Positions 17,298-27,140 of a stretch of DNA of 64,000 nt are shown here, piece by piece. The DNA is from Chryseobacterium edaphi (GTDB lineage: Bacteria > Bacteroidota > Bacteroidia > Flavobacteriales > Weeksellaceae). Location of the stretch: the NCBI RefSeq assembly GCF_025628985.1, contig NZ_JAOTEM010000001.1, positions 992,001 through 1,056,000 on the forward strand, read 5' to 3'. Each line of letters starts with the position of its first letter. Position 1 is the first letter of the stretch. The notes beneath the pieces are model-generated. The model worked only from the letters and a program-made list of their open reading frames with translations. It was not told the DNA's origin and did not search any database. Both the position numbers and the translations under genes were made by a program.

Positions 17298-19109
17298 ATG
17301 ATCAAAAAACTGGGAGCTGTAATTTTTCTTGGTTCTGTACTCACAGTACAAGCTCAGGAAAAAACTGCTGATATAGATTCTATAGAAATTCAGGGGAAAT
17401 TTATTTCCACACCGTATAAAAATGCCAACCAAAACATTTCTGTCATCACAAAAGCAGATATTCTGAATTCACCGGCAACAAGCATCGATGAAATTTTGCA
17501 GCAAATTCCGGGAATGGATATCAGAAGGAGAGGAGCAAATGGTGTGCAAAGTGATATTGGCTTTCGTGGTAGTTCTTTTGAGCAGGTTCTTTTACTTTTG
17601 AACGGCATCAGAATGAATGATTCTCAAACAGGTCACAATTCACTGAACGTTCCCGTTGATCTGGAAGACGTAGAAAGAATTGAAATCATCAAAGGTCCTG
17701 CAGCAAGACGTTTCGGGCAAAATGCTTACGCCGGAGCAATCAATATTATCACAAAAGCGAATCCAGGAAAACGTGTAAAAATAGGCGGTGAAATCGGAGA
17801 TTATGAAAGTTACGGAATAGGTTTGAATGCCAATTTTGGAAATGAAAAATTCTCAAATTTATTACAGGCCAACTCAAATTCTTCGCAAGGTTACCGACAC
17901 AATACTGATTTTGAAATGAGAAATGTTTTCTATCAAAACCAGCTAAAAATAAAAGACGGAAGCATCAGATTGCAAGCCGGGATTTCAGAGAAAAAATTCG
18001 GAGCCAACGGTTTCTACTCGTCACCAGCTGCAACTGAACAGTATGAAGAACTTCAGGCTTCAATCGTAAGTTTGGCTTATCAGCAAGACTTCGGAAAATT
18101 AAAATTAAATTCAAATGTGTATTGGCGAAGAGGACAGGATATGTATCTTTTTAACAGAGAAAAGCCTGAAATCTATAGAAATATGCATATTGGAAATAAT
18201 GTGGGAGGAGAAGTGAATTCAAGTTATACTTCAAATTTAGGAACTACCGGATTGGGTGTAGAATTAAGAAAAGAATTTCTGGCAAGTAATAATTTGGGAC
18301 ACAGAGAACGATTTGTTTCTCAGGTTTTCTTTGAGCATCATTTGTCACTTTTAGATAAAAAATTAAATATTACTCCGGGAATTTCGTGGGCAAATTATTC
18401 GAACGAAGGAAATTTCTTTTATCCGGGATTGGATGTGGGGTATACTTTCTACGAAAACAATAAAATATACGGAAATATCTCAAAAGTTCATCGTGTACCG
18501 ACTTTTACCGACCTTTATTATACCAGTAAAACTGAAAAAGGAAACGAAAATCTTCTTCCGGAAAGTGCTGTCTACGCGGAAGTTGGATATCAATATCAGA
18601 CAAAAAATATCCTGGCAAAAGCAAGTGGTTTTTACCGAAGTTCAAGTGATGCAATTGACTGGGTGAAAAACTCGCTTCAAGATCCTGTTTGGTACGCAAA
18701 GAATATTGGTGACACCGAAGTAAAAGGTATTGAAGTAGAATTAGGGCATCAGGTTTTTGACTGGATGAAATATACTATTGGTTATACTTATCTGGATAAT
18801 AAATTTAAAGAATTCAATAATGGATATTCAAGATATGTGCTTGATAATCTGAAACATCAATTTATATCAAAACTTCAATTCAAGATTCGTAAAAAAATCA
18901 CAACTGAATTGCTTTACCGATATACAGAAAGGGTAAATTTAGGAAGTTACAATACCTTAGATCAGAAAACGACTTTTACTGACAGAAACTTTTCATTTTA
19001 TATTCTCGTTAATAATATCACAGATACTAATTATACCGAAACTTTTGGAGTTCCGATGCCGCAAAGATGGTTTCACGTTGGCTTTACCTACAATATTAAT
19101 ATTAAGTAA
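17298..19109 (+). CDS. TonB-dependent receptor (BtuB/siderophore type)
   Basis: This 603-residue outer-membrane barrel protein has a signal peptide ending in VQAQ. The plug domain (about residues 45-155) shows SIDEILQQIPGMDIRRRG, IGFRGSSFEQVLLLLNGIRMND and VERIEIIKGPAARRFGQNAYAGAINIIT. The rest is beta-barrel strands, ending in the aromatic-rich RWFHVGFTYNINIK. It lacks the N-terminal carboxypeptidase-like domain of SusC receptors, so an iron chelate, cobalamin or metal ligand is more likely than a glycan; the actual ligand is unknown. Upstream lie a promoter, a terminator and a short ORF. A DUF2490 protein gene follows. Confidence 0.92.
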   Translation: MIKKLGAVIFLGSVLTVQAQEKTADIDSIEIQGKFISTPYKNANQNISVITKADILNSPATSIDEILQQIPGMDIRRRGANGVQSDIGFRGSSFEQVLLLLNGIRMNDSQTGHNSLNVPVDLEDVERIEIIKGPAARRFGQNAYAGAINIITKANPGKRVKIGGEIGDYESYGIGLNANFGNEKFSNLLQANSNSSQGYRHNTDFEMRNVFYQNQLKIKDGSIRLQAGISEKKFGANGFYSSPAATEQYEELQASIVSLAYQQDFGKLKLNSNVYWRRGQDMYLFNREKPEIYRNMHIGNNVGGEVNSSYTSNLGTTGLGVELRKEFLASNNLGHRERFVSQVFFEHHLSLLDKKLNITPGISWANYSNEGNFFYPGLDVGYTFYENNKIYGNISKVHRVPTFTDLYYTSKTEKGNENLLPESAVYAEVGYQYQTKNILAKASGFYRSSSDAIDWVKNSLQDPVWYAKNIGDTEVKGIEVELGHQVFDWMKYTIGYTYLDNKFKEFNNGYSRYVLDNLKHQFISKLQFKIRKKITTELLYRYTERVNLGSYNTLDQKTTFTDRNFSFYILVNNITDTNYTETFGVPMPQRWFHVGFTYNINIK

Positions 19110-19138
19110 ACTTAACATGAACTAACCATTAAATCATT

Positions 19139-19146
19139 TACTTTTG
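19139..19146 (+). promoter_or_regulatory. -7 box TACTTTTG before the DUF2490 gene
   Basis: TACTTTTG fits TAnnTTTG, 14 bases before the ATG at 19161. Confidence 0.5.
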
Positions 19147-19160
19147 CAAAAATTTTTTGG

Positions 19161-19880
19161 ATGAAACTTATAACAAGTCTTGGTTTTGTTTTGATGATGA
19201 GTCTTTTGAATGCTCAGGAACATGTTTCCGCTTTTAATGCTTTGACTGTCACTTACAAGTTTCATCCAAAATTTTTCCTTTATGCAGAAGGTCAGATGAG
19301 AGGTATTGAAGAATATACTTATCCCGATTATTATGAAATAAAAGGAGGTTTAGGTTATAATCTGACCAAAAATCACAAACCTTTTATTGGTTTAGGACGA
19401 TATGCAACTTACAAAGATCATGCGATCAATAGAGAAGAATTCCGTGTTTGGTTGCAGGATGTCATTGATTTTAAAAGTGGAGTAGTAAAGTTTGAAAACA
19501 GATTTCGTGCAGAAAAGTCTTGGTTTTACGAACCGCAGACTGATAAGAGATCTGAAAGAATGCGTTATCGTTACCGTTTGAATGTTTCAGTTCCTTTAAA
19601 TGCAAAAAAAATTGCACCGGGAACTTTATTTGCCAATGTTTATGATGAAATCTTCATTGTATCACCTATAAAACCGGCATTTGCAAGAAATAGAGTTTAT
19701 GGTGGTCTTGGTTATCAGATTGATGAAAACTTTGGCGTTTTGGGCGGTTATTTGTGGCAGAGAGAATTTGAAGCAAAAGGCAACAAAAATGTACATTTCA
19801 TCTACCTGGCTTTAAACATCAACATCGACGGAACAAAAAGTGAGGAAACAAAATCCTATCATTTCCCCGGAGCAGACTAA
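19161..19880 (+). CDS. DUF2490 domain outer-membrane-type protein
   Basis: A signal peptide (SLLNAQ end) precedes a 220-residue domain rich in alternating beta strands, as expected of DUF2490. That family is predicted to be a small outer-membrane barrel of unknown function. Features seen are KFHPKFFLYAEGQMRG, a central FENRFRAEKSWFYE and RVYGGLGYQIDENFGVLGGYLW. It follows the TonB receptor by 51 bases but has its own promoter box. Its stop overlaps the stop of the converging HD-domain gene by four bases. Confidence 0.8.
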   Translation: MKLITSLGFVLMMSLLNAQEHVSAFNALTVTYKFHPKFFLYAEGQMRGIEEYTYPDYYEIKGGLGYNLTKNHKPFIGLGRYATYKDHAINREEFRVWLQDVIDFKSGVVKFENRFRAEKSWFYEPQTDKRSERMRYRYRLNVSVPLNAKKIAPGTLFANVYDEIFIVSPIKPAFARNRVYGGLGYQIDENFGVLGGYLWQREFEAKGNKNVHFIYLALNINIDGTKSEETKSYHFPGAD

Positions 19881-20323
19881 TATTTATCTGATAAATATCG
19901 GTAAGCTTTCAAATATTTGTTAAATCTTGTAATATCTTTTGGAGTGAGTTCACGGTTTACTCTTCTCAAATCCATGTTATCGCGCAGATCGTTTAATTTT
20001 ACTGCAACGGCTAAAGGAGATCTTTCTGTTCTTTTTACAAAATCATCGTAAATTTCGTCCGGATCATATTTCGTAAGACAACTGACAGCATATAAAATAT
20101 ACTCAGGAAATCCTTCGTTTCTTAAATATTCAATACTAAAATCCTGAGGATTGTCTTCAACAACATCGTGAAGAACTCCCACAATTTTTTCGTCCATGGT
20201 TTTGCCATATTCCATGACACGCATGACGTGAGCGATGTATGGAGCATGGTATTTGTCTTTTTGTCCTTTATGTGCTTTATCAGCTATTCTAATGGCTTTA
20301 TGTAAAAGTTCTTCTTTTGTCAT
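19877..20323 (-). CDS. HD-domain phosphohydrolase, (p)ppGpp hydrolase-like
   Basis: This 148-residue protein is the size of a single HD hydrolase domain, like MESH1 and the SpoT hydrolase half. The His in YIAHVMRV, the HD doublet in GVLHDVVEDN and the late KLNDLRDNMD match the metal and substrate sites of the guanosine-tetraphosphate hydrolase group. No synthetase or regulatory domain is present. It may degrade (p)ppGpp or a related nucleotide; other nucleotide phosphohydrolase roles remain possible. It overlaps the DUF2490 gene by four bases at their stops. Confidence 0.78.
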   Translation of the reverse strand: MTKEELLHKAIRIADKAHKGQKDKYHAPYIAHVMRVMEYGKTMDEKIVGVLHDVVEDNPQDFSIEYLRNEGFPEYILYAVSCLTKYDPDEIYDDFVKRTERSPLAVAVKLNDLRDNMDLRRVNRELTPKDITRFNKYLKAYRYLSDKY

Positions 20324-20425
20324 TACTAAATAATAGACTACAAAAATATAAAACGCTTCAAAAAAACAAATGATTTTTAAAATTATTTATCAACAATTTT
20401 AAAAATAGTCAATTTCCTAAAATAA

Positions 20426-20737
20426 TTATTTTTTGATTTCTTTTTTGGAAGGTTCCGGAGCGATAGAATTTAGAATCTTGTATTTGGAATAATCTTTATC
20501 CGCTTCTTTTAAACTTAGATAAACAGAAGTGTCTTTAGGTTTTGCAACTGGCATTTTATAGATATTACCTAACTGTTTGATTGAATCTTTTTTCAGAATA
20601 TCTTTTTGATTCTTTGATAACAGTTGTGGTAACTTTTCTGATTTGAAATAATATGATCTTTTGGTTGTGTCCGCTTTTTTTTCTTGTGCTGAAAAAGTTG
20701 CAGATATTAAAATCAATGTGCCGAGAATAATTTTCAT
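20426..20737 (-). CDS. Hypothetical secreted protein
   Basis: This is a 103-residue protein with a signal peptide (MKIILGTLILISATFSAQ) and a short, Lys/Ser/Asp-rich mature part without recognisable motifs. The frame extends to 20809, but only the Met at 20737 puts the signal peptide at the N-terminus, so the shorter form is chosen. It is probably periplasmic. Neighbours give no functional hint. Confidence 0.7.
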   Translation of the reverse strand: MKIILGTLILISATFSAQEKKADTTKRSYYFKSEKLPQLLSKNQKDILKKDSIKQLGNIYKMPVAKPKDTSVYLSLKEADKDYSKYKILNSIAPEPSKKEIKK

Positions 20738-20838
20738 GTTTTTTTTATCTAAATTACAAATAATCTTTAAATATAAATGAATTAAAAATCCCATTCTCAC
20801 AATAACCAATTCATTAGCCTTTATTTTGAATCTAAATT

Positions 20839-21420
20839 TTAATCATCAACACCTTTCCCATCAAGAATTTTTTGATAATATTTTTCAATTCTTGCTTCTC
20901 TAGTTTTTGACTGTTTAGCTTGCGAAAAGTAAAACAAGTATCCTTTTTGTCGTCCCGGTGTTAAAGAATAAAAAGCTTTATTCAATTCTTTATCGTTATC
21001 TAAAACCTTTTGGAATTCTTCCGGAACATTATAATCTTTTACGGTTTTCAGCGCTACTTTTTCGCCTGATTTTTCTATTTTAATAGCTTCGTCAACAAAA
21101 GTTTTGATTACAGATTTTAAATCTTCTATTTCAGATATATTTTTAAAACGCAACTGTCGTGCTGATTGTACATTTTCAGTTTGTTGAATCAATATTTTCT
21201 CAGGATCTTTCAACAAAACTCCCTTATGGAAAAGCAAGGCACAATATTCTTTAAATCCGTGAATTAAAACTACGTTTTTTCCATGGAAAGTATAACAAGG
21301 ATGCATCCATTTAAAATCTTCATCAAGCAATTTATTTTCAAGAATGATTTCTCTTAGTAGATGAAATTCCTCATTCCATTTTTTAGCTTTTTCAAAAAAG
21401 AGTTCAGCTTCCGTATTCAT
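20839..21420 (-). CDS. YdeI/OmpD-associated family protein with DUF1801 domain
   Basis: This 193-residue protein has an N-terminal DUF1801-like part (about 15-110, FKWMHPCYTFHGKNVVLIHGFKEYCALLFHKGVLLKDP). Its C-terminal tail is of the YdeI type (VPEEFQKVLDNDKELNKAFYSLTPGRQKGYLFYFSQAKQSKTREARIEKY). Proteins of this kind are cytosolic and have been linked to bacteriocin or peptide tolerance in enterobacteria, but no enzymatic role is established. No signal peptide is present. It appears to be a single-gene unit. Confidence 0.82.
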   Translation of the reverse strand: MNTEAELFFEKAKKWNEEFHLLREIILENKLLDEDFKWMHPCYTFHGKNVVLIHGFKEYCALLFHKGVLLKDPEKILIQQTENVQSARQLRFKNISEIEDLKSVIKTFVDEAIKIEKSGEKVALKTVKDYNVPEEFQKVLDNDKELNKAFYSLTPGRQKGYLFYFSQAKQSKTREARIEKYYQKILDGKGVDD

Positions 21421-21539
21421 AGATTTAATTTTATTTCATTAAAAATATAAATAGTAGTTTAGATTAACATTAATAATCTTTAAATTCATTTTTTATTCAT
21501 GAAATATTGAAAATCAAAATTGAATAAATAGCGAGTTAC

Positions 21540-21572
21540 AAAAAAAAACTGACAGATTTTGAAGTCTGTCAG
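21540..21572 (-). terminator. Terminator of the beta-oxidation operon
   Basis: CTGACAGA / TCTGTCAG, followed on the minus strand by nine T residues, about 50 bases past the acyl-CoA dehydrogenase stop. Confidence 0.8.
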
Positions 21573-21620
21573 GTCTGTATAAAGTAGAATTAGTCTAAAC
21601 TTACTTTTAAATAAGAGTTT

Positions 21621-23402
21621 TTAGTAATGCCCTTTTGCAATGTAATCAGCAGCAACTTTTTCAGTTAGTGCGACAACATTCGGATGATTTGTATATTTTG
21701 TAAATCTTCTCAATCCTGAAAGCATCATTCTTTGCTCGTCACCTTCAGCAAAAGAAACAATTCCTTCTTTCGCAGCAGAAATAATTTTTTCAATCGCTTT
21801 GTAAAGATTTAACTGAGCCATTGCAACTTCTGTTGAATCTGCTGAGAAATGTTTTTCAGCTCTTAAAACTGCTGATTCTGCCATGTAAATCTGGTTAAGA
21901 ATCTCAGAGGCGTTTAATAATAAATGCTGTTGTTTCTCAATATCCATCATATATTTCTGCAATGCAGCTCCGGAAACCATCAGGAAAACTTTTTTCAAAT
22001 TCGCTAAAATTGCTTTTTCTTCGCTCATCAATTCAGAATAATCAGGAACTTCAAAACTTGGAATTCCCATTAATTCTTTTGAAATCGCCATTGCCGGAGA
22101 AAGTAAATCCAGTTCACCTTTCATTGCTTTTTTGATCAACATTCCAACAGATAAAAGTCTGTTGATTTCGTTGGTTCCTTCGTATATTCTTGCAATTCTA
22201 GAGTCTCTCCAGGCTGCTTCCATTGGCATATCTTCAGAGAATCCCATTCCACCATAGATCTGAATTCCTTCATCTGCAGTATGTTGCGTCAAATCTGACA
22301 CGAAAACTTTCAAAATCGAAGCTTCCACAGCAAATTCCTCAACACCTTTTAATTCAGCTTGTTGGTGATTCATTCCACCTTCAACCAATTCATTTATTTT
22401 ATCTTCAACATCTTTTGCAGCTCTGTAAGAACCAGCTTCAGCAACGAAAACTCCAGTTGCCATTTCAGCCAATTTCTTTCTGATAGCTCCGAAAGTTGAG
22501 ATTGAAACTCCAAACTGTTTTCTTTCGTTAGAATATTGAAGGGAATGATTTAGAATTCTTCTCTGTCCGTCAAGATTTGCAGCAGCTAATTTAATTCGTC
22601 CAACATTCAAAGCATTCAAAGCGATTTTGAAACCGTTGTTTCTTTCACCTAAAAGATTCTCAGCAGGAACTTTCATATCATTAAAGAAAACCTGTCTTGT
22701 AGAAGACGAACGGATTCCCAATTTATGCTCTTCTTCACCGAAAGAAAGACCTTCTGTACCTTTTTTTTCTACGATGAAACCTGTAATATTTTTGTCATCA
22801 TCAATTTTGGCAAAAACTATGAAAATTTCTGCAAAACCAGCATTAGAAATCCACATTTTCTGTCCGTTGATCACATAATGTTTTCCGTCTTCAGATAATT
22901 TAGCTCTTGTTTTCCCAGAGTTTGCATCAGAACCAGCATCCGGCTCAGTCAAACAGTAAGCACCGAATTTTGTACCTGTCGCCAAATCCGGAAGATATTT
23001 CTGTTTTTGCTCTTCGGTTCCATACAGTAGGATTGGAAGCGTGCCGATTCCTGTGTGAGCTCCATAAGCAGTTGCCAATGAACCATTTGCACCTGAACAA
23101 TAGTCGCAAGCTAACATTGTGTTGACAAATCCCATTCCAAGGCCACCATATTCTTCTGGAACAGCAACACCAAGAAGTCCCATTTCGCCCAACTGACGCA
23201 TTTTTTCTTCTGTTAAGGCATAATCTTTATGCTCGAATCTTTCCTTTTGTGGAATAACTTCTCTGTCGATAAATTCTTTCGCAGAATCACGAAGCATTAT
23301 TTGTTCCTCTGAAAGTTCTTCTAAAGTGAAAATTTCGTTTGCAGCAACTTCTTTGATCAAGAATTCACCGCCTTTTAATGTTTTATTAAGTATATCGCTC
23401 AT
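21621..23402 (-). CDS. fadE: Acyl-CoA dehydrogenase (FadE-type)
   Basis: The enzyme makes the first double bond of fatty-acid beta-oxidation using FAD. Residues about 25-430 are a typical acyl-CoA dehydrogenase: CLTEPDAGSDANS, GQKMWISNAGFAEIFIVFAKID, IRSSSTRQVFFNDMKVP and IYGGMGFSEDMPMEAAWRD. The catalytic Glu is in ARIYEGTNEINRLL. A further helical domain (about 450-593) makes it longer than medium-chain enzymes; such extensions occur in long-chain forms. It is the last gene of a marR-fadN-fadA-fadE series, 18 bases after the thiolase, and precedes a terminator. Confidence 0.92.
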   Translation of the reverse strand: MSDILNKTLKGGEFLIKEVAANEIFTLEELSEEQIMLRDSAKEFIDREVIPQKERFEHKDYALTEEKMRQLGEMGLLGVAVPEEYGGLGMGFVNTMLACDYCSGANGSLATAYGAHTGIGTLPILLYGTEEQKQKYLPDLATGTKFGAYCLTEPDAGSDANSGKTRAKLSEDGKHYVINGQKMWISNAGFAEIFIVFAKIDDDKNITGFIVEKKGTEGLSFGEEEHKLGIRSSSTRQVFFNDMKVPAENLLGERNNGFKIALNALNVGRIKLAAANLDGQRRILNHSLQYSNERKQFGVSISTFGAIRKKLAEMATGVFVAEAGSYRAAKDVEDKINELVEGGMNHQQAELKGVEEFAVEASILKVFVSDLTQHTADEGIQIYGGMGFSEDMPMEAAWRDSRIARIYEGTNEINRLLSVGMLIKKAMKGELDLLSPAMAISKELMGIPSFEVPDYSELMSEEKAILANLKKVFLMVSGAALQKYMMDIEKQQHLLLNASEILNQIYMAESAVLRAEKHFSADSTEVAMAQLNLYKAIEKIISAAKEGIVSFAEGDEQRMMLSGLRRFTKYTNHPNVVALTEKVAADYIAKGHY

Positions 23403-23420
23403 TGTTTTTGTTTTTTTAGA

Positions 23421-24602
23421 TTATAAAAGTTCGAAAATTGAAGCAGCACCCTGTCCGGTTCCAACACACATAGAAACCATTCCGTATTTGTTTCCGCGTT
23501 TTCTCATTTCGTCAAGAAGCTGAACGGTTAATTTTGTTCCAGTACAACCTAGAGGGTGACCAAGAGCTATTGCTCCTCCGTTCACATTCAGAATATCAGG
23601 ATTTAGACCTAATTCTTTTTTAATAGCAACTGATTGAGACGCGAATGCTTCATTTAATTCAATCAATTCAATATCTTTTAATTCTAAACCAGCCTGTTTT
23701 AAAGCTTTTGGAATGGCATAAATTGGTCCCATTCCCATAATTCTAGGTTCCAAACCTGCTGCTGCATACGCAACCAATCTTGCTTCGGGTTCCAATCCTA
23801 ATTCTTTCACCATTTCTTCAGACATCACGATCACGAAAGCCGCTCCGTCACTCATTTGAGAAGAGTTTCCAGCAGTCACACTACCTCCATTCGCAAAAAC
23901 AGGTTTTAATTTAGCTAATCCTTCTAAAGATGTATCTAATCTCGGACCTTCATCTACAGAAAAGTCAAACTTTTTAGTCTGCATTTTCTGGTTTTCATCC
24001 AAGAAATTATATTTTACAGGAATCGGAACAATCTGACTGGCAAATTTGCCTTCCTTATTGGCTTTTAAAGCTTTCTGATGAGATTCAAAAGCAAACTGAT
24101 CCTGTTCTTCTCGTGAAATATTAAACTGTTTTGCAACTTCTTCAGCAGTATATCCCATTCCCCAATAATAATCGGGATTGGTTTTTGCAATATCGGTTTC
24201 CGGAACGGGTTTATAACCACCCATCGGAATGTAAGACATTGATTCTGTACCACCTGCAATGATACAATCTGCCATTCCTGCCTGAATTTTTGCTGAAGCA
24301 ATGGCAATTGCTTCAGAACCAGATGCGCAATATCTGTTTACGGTAACTCCGGGAACTTTGTCGGTATTTAATCCCATTAATGAAATTAAACGTGCCACAT
24401 TTAAGCCTTGTTCAGCTTCCGGCATTGCATTCCCAACGATCAAGTCGTCAACTCTGTCTTTATCTAATTGCGGAACGGCTGCCATCAGTTTTTCAATTAC
24501 TGTTGCTGCCATTACGTCGGGTCTTGTAAATCTCAAACTACCTTTTGGAGCTTTTCCAACAGCAGTTCTGAACCCTTTTATGATATATGCTTGTCTTGAC
24601 AT
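23421..24602 (-). CDS. fadA: Acetyl-CoA C-acyltransferase (beta-ketothiolase)
   Basis: This 393-residue thiolase catalyses the last step of beta-oxidation, releasing acetyl-CoA. The nucleophilic Cys is in VNRYCASGSEAIA. The catalytic His is in NVNGGAIALGHPLGCTG and the second Cys in MVSMCVGTGQGAA. Its position between the bifunctional FadN-type protein and the acyl-CoA dehydrogenase fits a complete cycle encoded in one operon. About 100 bases separate it from fadN, and that gap holds a repeat-like hairpin. Confidence 0.95.
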   Translation of the reverse strand: MSRQAYIIKGFRTAVGKAPKGSLRFTRPDVMAATVIEKLMAAVPQLDKDRVDDLIVGNAMPEAEQGLNVARLISLMGLNTDKVPGVTVNRYCASGSEAIAIASAKIQAGMADCIIAGGTESMSYIPMGGYKPVPETDIAKTNPDYYWGMGYTAEEVAKQFNISREEQDQFAFESHQKALKANKEGKFASQIVPIPVKYNFLDENQKMQTKKFDFSVDEGPRLDTSLEGLAKLKPVFANGGSVTAGNSSQMSDGAAFVIVMSEEMVKELGLEPEARLVAYAAAGLEPRIMGMGPIYAIPKALKQAGLELKDIELIELNEAFASQSVAIKKELGLNPDILNVNGGAIALGHPLGCTGTKLTVQLLDEMRKRGNKYGMVSMCVGTGQGAASIFELL

Positions 24603-24622
24603 TTTTTTATTTATTTTAATTT

Positions 24623-24657
24623 AAACATACTTTTGTCATGCTGATAGCATCTAAGCT
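24623..24657 (-). repeat. Small hairpin repeat, copy B
   Basis: On the minus strand this gap reads AGCTTAGAT, hairpin ATGCT-ATC-AGCAT, GACAAA, ATGTTT. It resembles 28746-28781 on the plus strand, which has the same flanks but a different stem. Its place inside the fad operon means it is probably transcribed. Confidence 0.5.
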
Positions 24658-24702
24658 GATTCATGCGGATTGACAAATTTTGTGTTAAAATATTGATAGT
24701 TA

Positions 24703-27096
24703 TTAATTTCTAAGCGGTTTTCCTTTCTGCAACATAAACTGAATTCTTTCTAAAGTTTTTCTTTCGCCACATAATTGAAGGAAAGTTTCTCTTTCAAGAT
24801 TCAATAGATATTGTTCAGTAACTACTGTTGGTTCTGAAAGATTTCCACCTACCAGAACGTTCGCCAATTTATCGGCAATTAATTTATCATGTTTTGAGAT
24901 GAAATTACCGGTTAACATCTGATCCGTTCCAACATAGAACATTCCGAGAGCATCTTTTCCAAGAACTTTTACGGTTTGTTCGATAGGTTGCGTGTAGCCA
25001 TGTTCTGCTAAACTTTTTGCCATCATTTTTGCAGTCATGATCTGACGTTTTTTATCAACCACAACTACATCTTTTCCTTTTTCAAGAATTCCCATATCGT
25101 AAGCTTCGTAAGCTGAAGTAGCAACTTTTCCCATTGCGATATTCATGAAAGCTTCACGAAGTCTGTTGTTTTTCACATCATCACTGTGGAATTCTCTTGA
25201 AGTTCTCAAAGCAAATTCTTTCGTTCCACCACCACCTGGAATGACACCAACTCCGGTTTCAACCAATCCAATATAAGTTTCTGCTGCTGCAACCACTCTG
25301 TCCGCGTGCATGGTCATTTCACAGCCGCCGCCCAAAGTCATTCCGTGAGGAGCAACTACAACAGGAATTGATGAATAACGAACTCTCATCATCGATTTTT
25401 GGAAATAAGCAATTGCCATATTTAAATCATCCCAATCCTGTTCGATTGCCATCATTAAAATCATTGCTAAATTGGCTCCAACAGAGAAATTTGCACCTTG
25501 ATTTCCAATAACTAAACCGTCATATTCTTTTTCAGCTAAATCAATCGCTCTGTTTAACCCATCCAAAACTTCGCCACCCAAAGAATTCATTTTAGAACGA
25601 ATTTCAAAGTTGATAATTCCGTCGCCCAAATCTTCAATTGAAGAACCCGAGTTACTCCAAAGTGTCTTGTTTTTTCTGATATTATCTAAAATGATAAATG
25701 ATTCCTGACCCGGAATATTATTGTAATTTCCTGAATTTTTATCAAAGAAAATACTTTGTCCATCCTCATTTACTTTATAGAAAGATTCTACATTTTTCAC
25801 CCAATCGGAAACTTCATAACCAGCTTCTGTAGCTAATTCAATTCCTTTTTGAACACCAACTGAATCCCAGATTTCGAAAGGACCATTCTCCCAACCGAAA
25901 CCTGCTCTCATCGCATCATCGATTTTGTAAACTTCATCCGAAATTTCAGGAACTTTGTGCGAAACATAAGCGAATAATGCGCCTAAAGATTTTCTGTATA
26001 ATTCGCCGGCTTTATCTTTTCCACCGATTAAAACTTTGAAACGATCAATCGGTTTGTCTATGTTTTTAGTCAATTCTAAAGTCGGGAAAGAAGATTTACC
26101 CTGAAGTTCGTATTCTAAAGTGTCAAGATTTAAACCGTGAATTTCAGATTTTCCATCCGCACCTTTTACTTTCTTGTAGAAACCTTGTTCTGTTTTTGAG
26201 CCCAACCATTTGTTGTCTACCATTTTCTGAATATAATCAGGAAGTGAGAAAACATTATTGAAATCATTTGCTTCTGCACCGCTTTGACGAACGCCATTTG
26301 CAACCATTACCAAAGTATCCAAACCAACAACATCAGCTGTTCTGAAAGTTGCAGATTTTGGACGACCGATAATTGGACCTGTTAATTTATCAACATCAGA
26401 AACATTTAAACCTAATTTCTGTACATTATGAAGCAAATCCATCATTGAGAAAACTCCGATTCTGTTGGCAATAAACGCTGGTGTGTCTTTTGCCAAAACG
26501 GTTGTCTTCCCTAAGAATTTTGCCCCGTAATTCATGTAGAAATCTACAATTTCCGGATCCGTATCGTGAGTTGGAATAACTTCTAAAAGAGGAAGATATC
26601 TTACCGGATTAAAAAAGTGCGTTCCAGCAAAATATTTTTTGAAATCATCGCTTCGTCCTTCTACCAACATATTGATTGGAATTCCCGAAGTGTTGGATGA
26701 AACTAAAGTTCCCGGCTTTCTGAACTGTTCGATTTTTTCGTAAACCGATTTTTTGATGTCTAATCTTTCAACAACAACTTCGATGATCCAGTCAGTGTCT
26801 TTTATTTTCTTTAAATCATCATCAAAATTTCCGACTTTTATTCTATCCGCAAATTTCGGAGAATAGAGTAGTGCCGGACTTGATTTTTTCAGTTTTTCAA
26901 AGTTTTCGGAAGCGATTCTGTTTCGAACGGCTTTGTCATCTTTGGTCAAACCTTTTTTCTGTTCGGCTTCATTCAACTCAAACGGAACAATGTCAAGCAA
27001 TGAAACCTGCACTCCGATATTGGCAAAGTGTGCAGCGATACCGCTTCCCATAATTCCAGAACCTAAAACTGTAACGTGTTTGATTCGTCTTTTCAT
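24703..27096 (-). CDS. fadN: Bifunctional 3-hydroxyacyl-CoA dehydrogenase / enoyl-CoA hydratase
   Basis: At 797 residues this carries the two middle steps of beta-oxidation. The N-terminal half is NAD-dependent hydroxyacyl-CoA dehydrogenase (VLGSGIMGSGIAAHFANIG near the start, GTHFFNPVRYLPLLEVIPT, later domain to about 430). The hydratase/crotonase half follows (about 490-700): NFSVGANLAMILM and MTLGGGCEMTMHADRVVAAAETYIGLVETGVGVIPGGGG. This dehydrogenase-first order is that of Bacillus FadN, reversed from E. coli FadB. It is the first enzyme gene after marR. Confidence 0.92.
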   Translation of the reverse strand: MKRRIKHVTVLGSGIMGSGIAAHFANIGVQVSLLDIVPFELNEAEQKKGLTKDDKAVRNRIASENFEKLKKSSPALLYSPKFADRIKVGNFDDDLKKIKDTDWIIEVVVERLDIKKSVYEKIEQFRKPGTLVSSNTSGIPINMLVEGRSDDFKKYFAGTHFFNPVRYLPLLEVIPTHDTDPEIVDFYMNYGAKFLGKTTVLAKDTPAFIANRIGVFSMMDLLHNVQKLGLNVSDVDKLTGPIIGRPKSATFRTADVVGLDTLVMVANGVRQSGAEANDFNNVFSLPDYIQKMVDNKWLGSKTEQGFYKKVKGADGKSEIHGLNLDTLEYELQGKSSFPTLELTKNIDKPIDRFKVLIGGKDKAGELYRKSLGALFAYVSHKVPEISDEVYKIDDAMRAGFGWENGPFEIWDSVGVQKGIELATEAGYEVSDWVKNVESFYKVNEDGQSIFFDKNSGNYNNIPGQESFIILDNIRKNKTLWSNSGSSIEDLGDGIINFEIRSKMNSLGGEVLDGLNRAIDLAEKEYDGLVIGNQGANFSVGANLAMILMMAIEQDWDDLNMAIAYFQKSMMRVRYSSIPVVVAPHGMTLGGGCEMTMHADRVVAAAETYIGLVETGVGVIPGGGGTKEFALRTSREFHSDDVKNNRLREAFMNIAMGKVATSAYEAYDMGILEKGKDVVVVDKKRQIMTAKMMAKSLAEHGYTQPIEQTVKVLGKDALGMFYVGTDQMLTGNFISKHDKLIADKLANVLVGGNLSEPTVVTEQYLLNLERETFLQLCGERKTLERIQFMLQKGKPLRN

Positions 27097-27140
27097 TATT
27101 ATATTTATTTATTTTTTAGATGTCACCTTTCGGTTTCACT

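Noticed and set aside
17298..19109. SusC-type glycan receptor of a polysaccharide utilisation locus
   Set aside because: It lacks the N-terminal carboxypeptidase-like domain, is much shorter than SusC, and no SusD gene follows.
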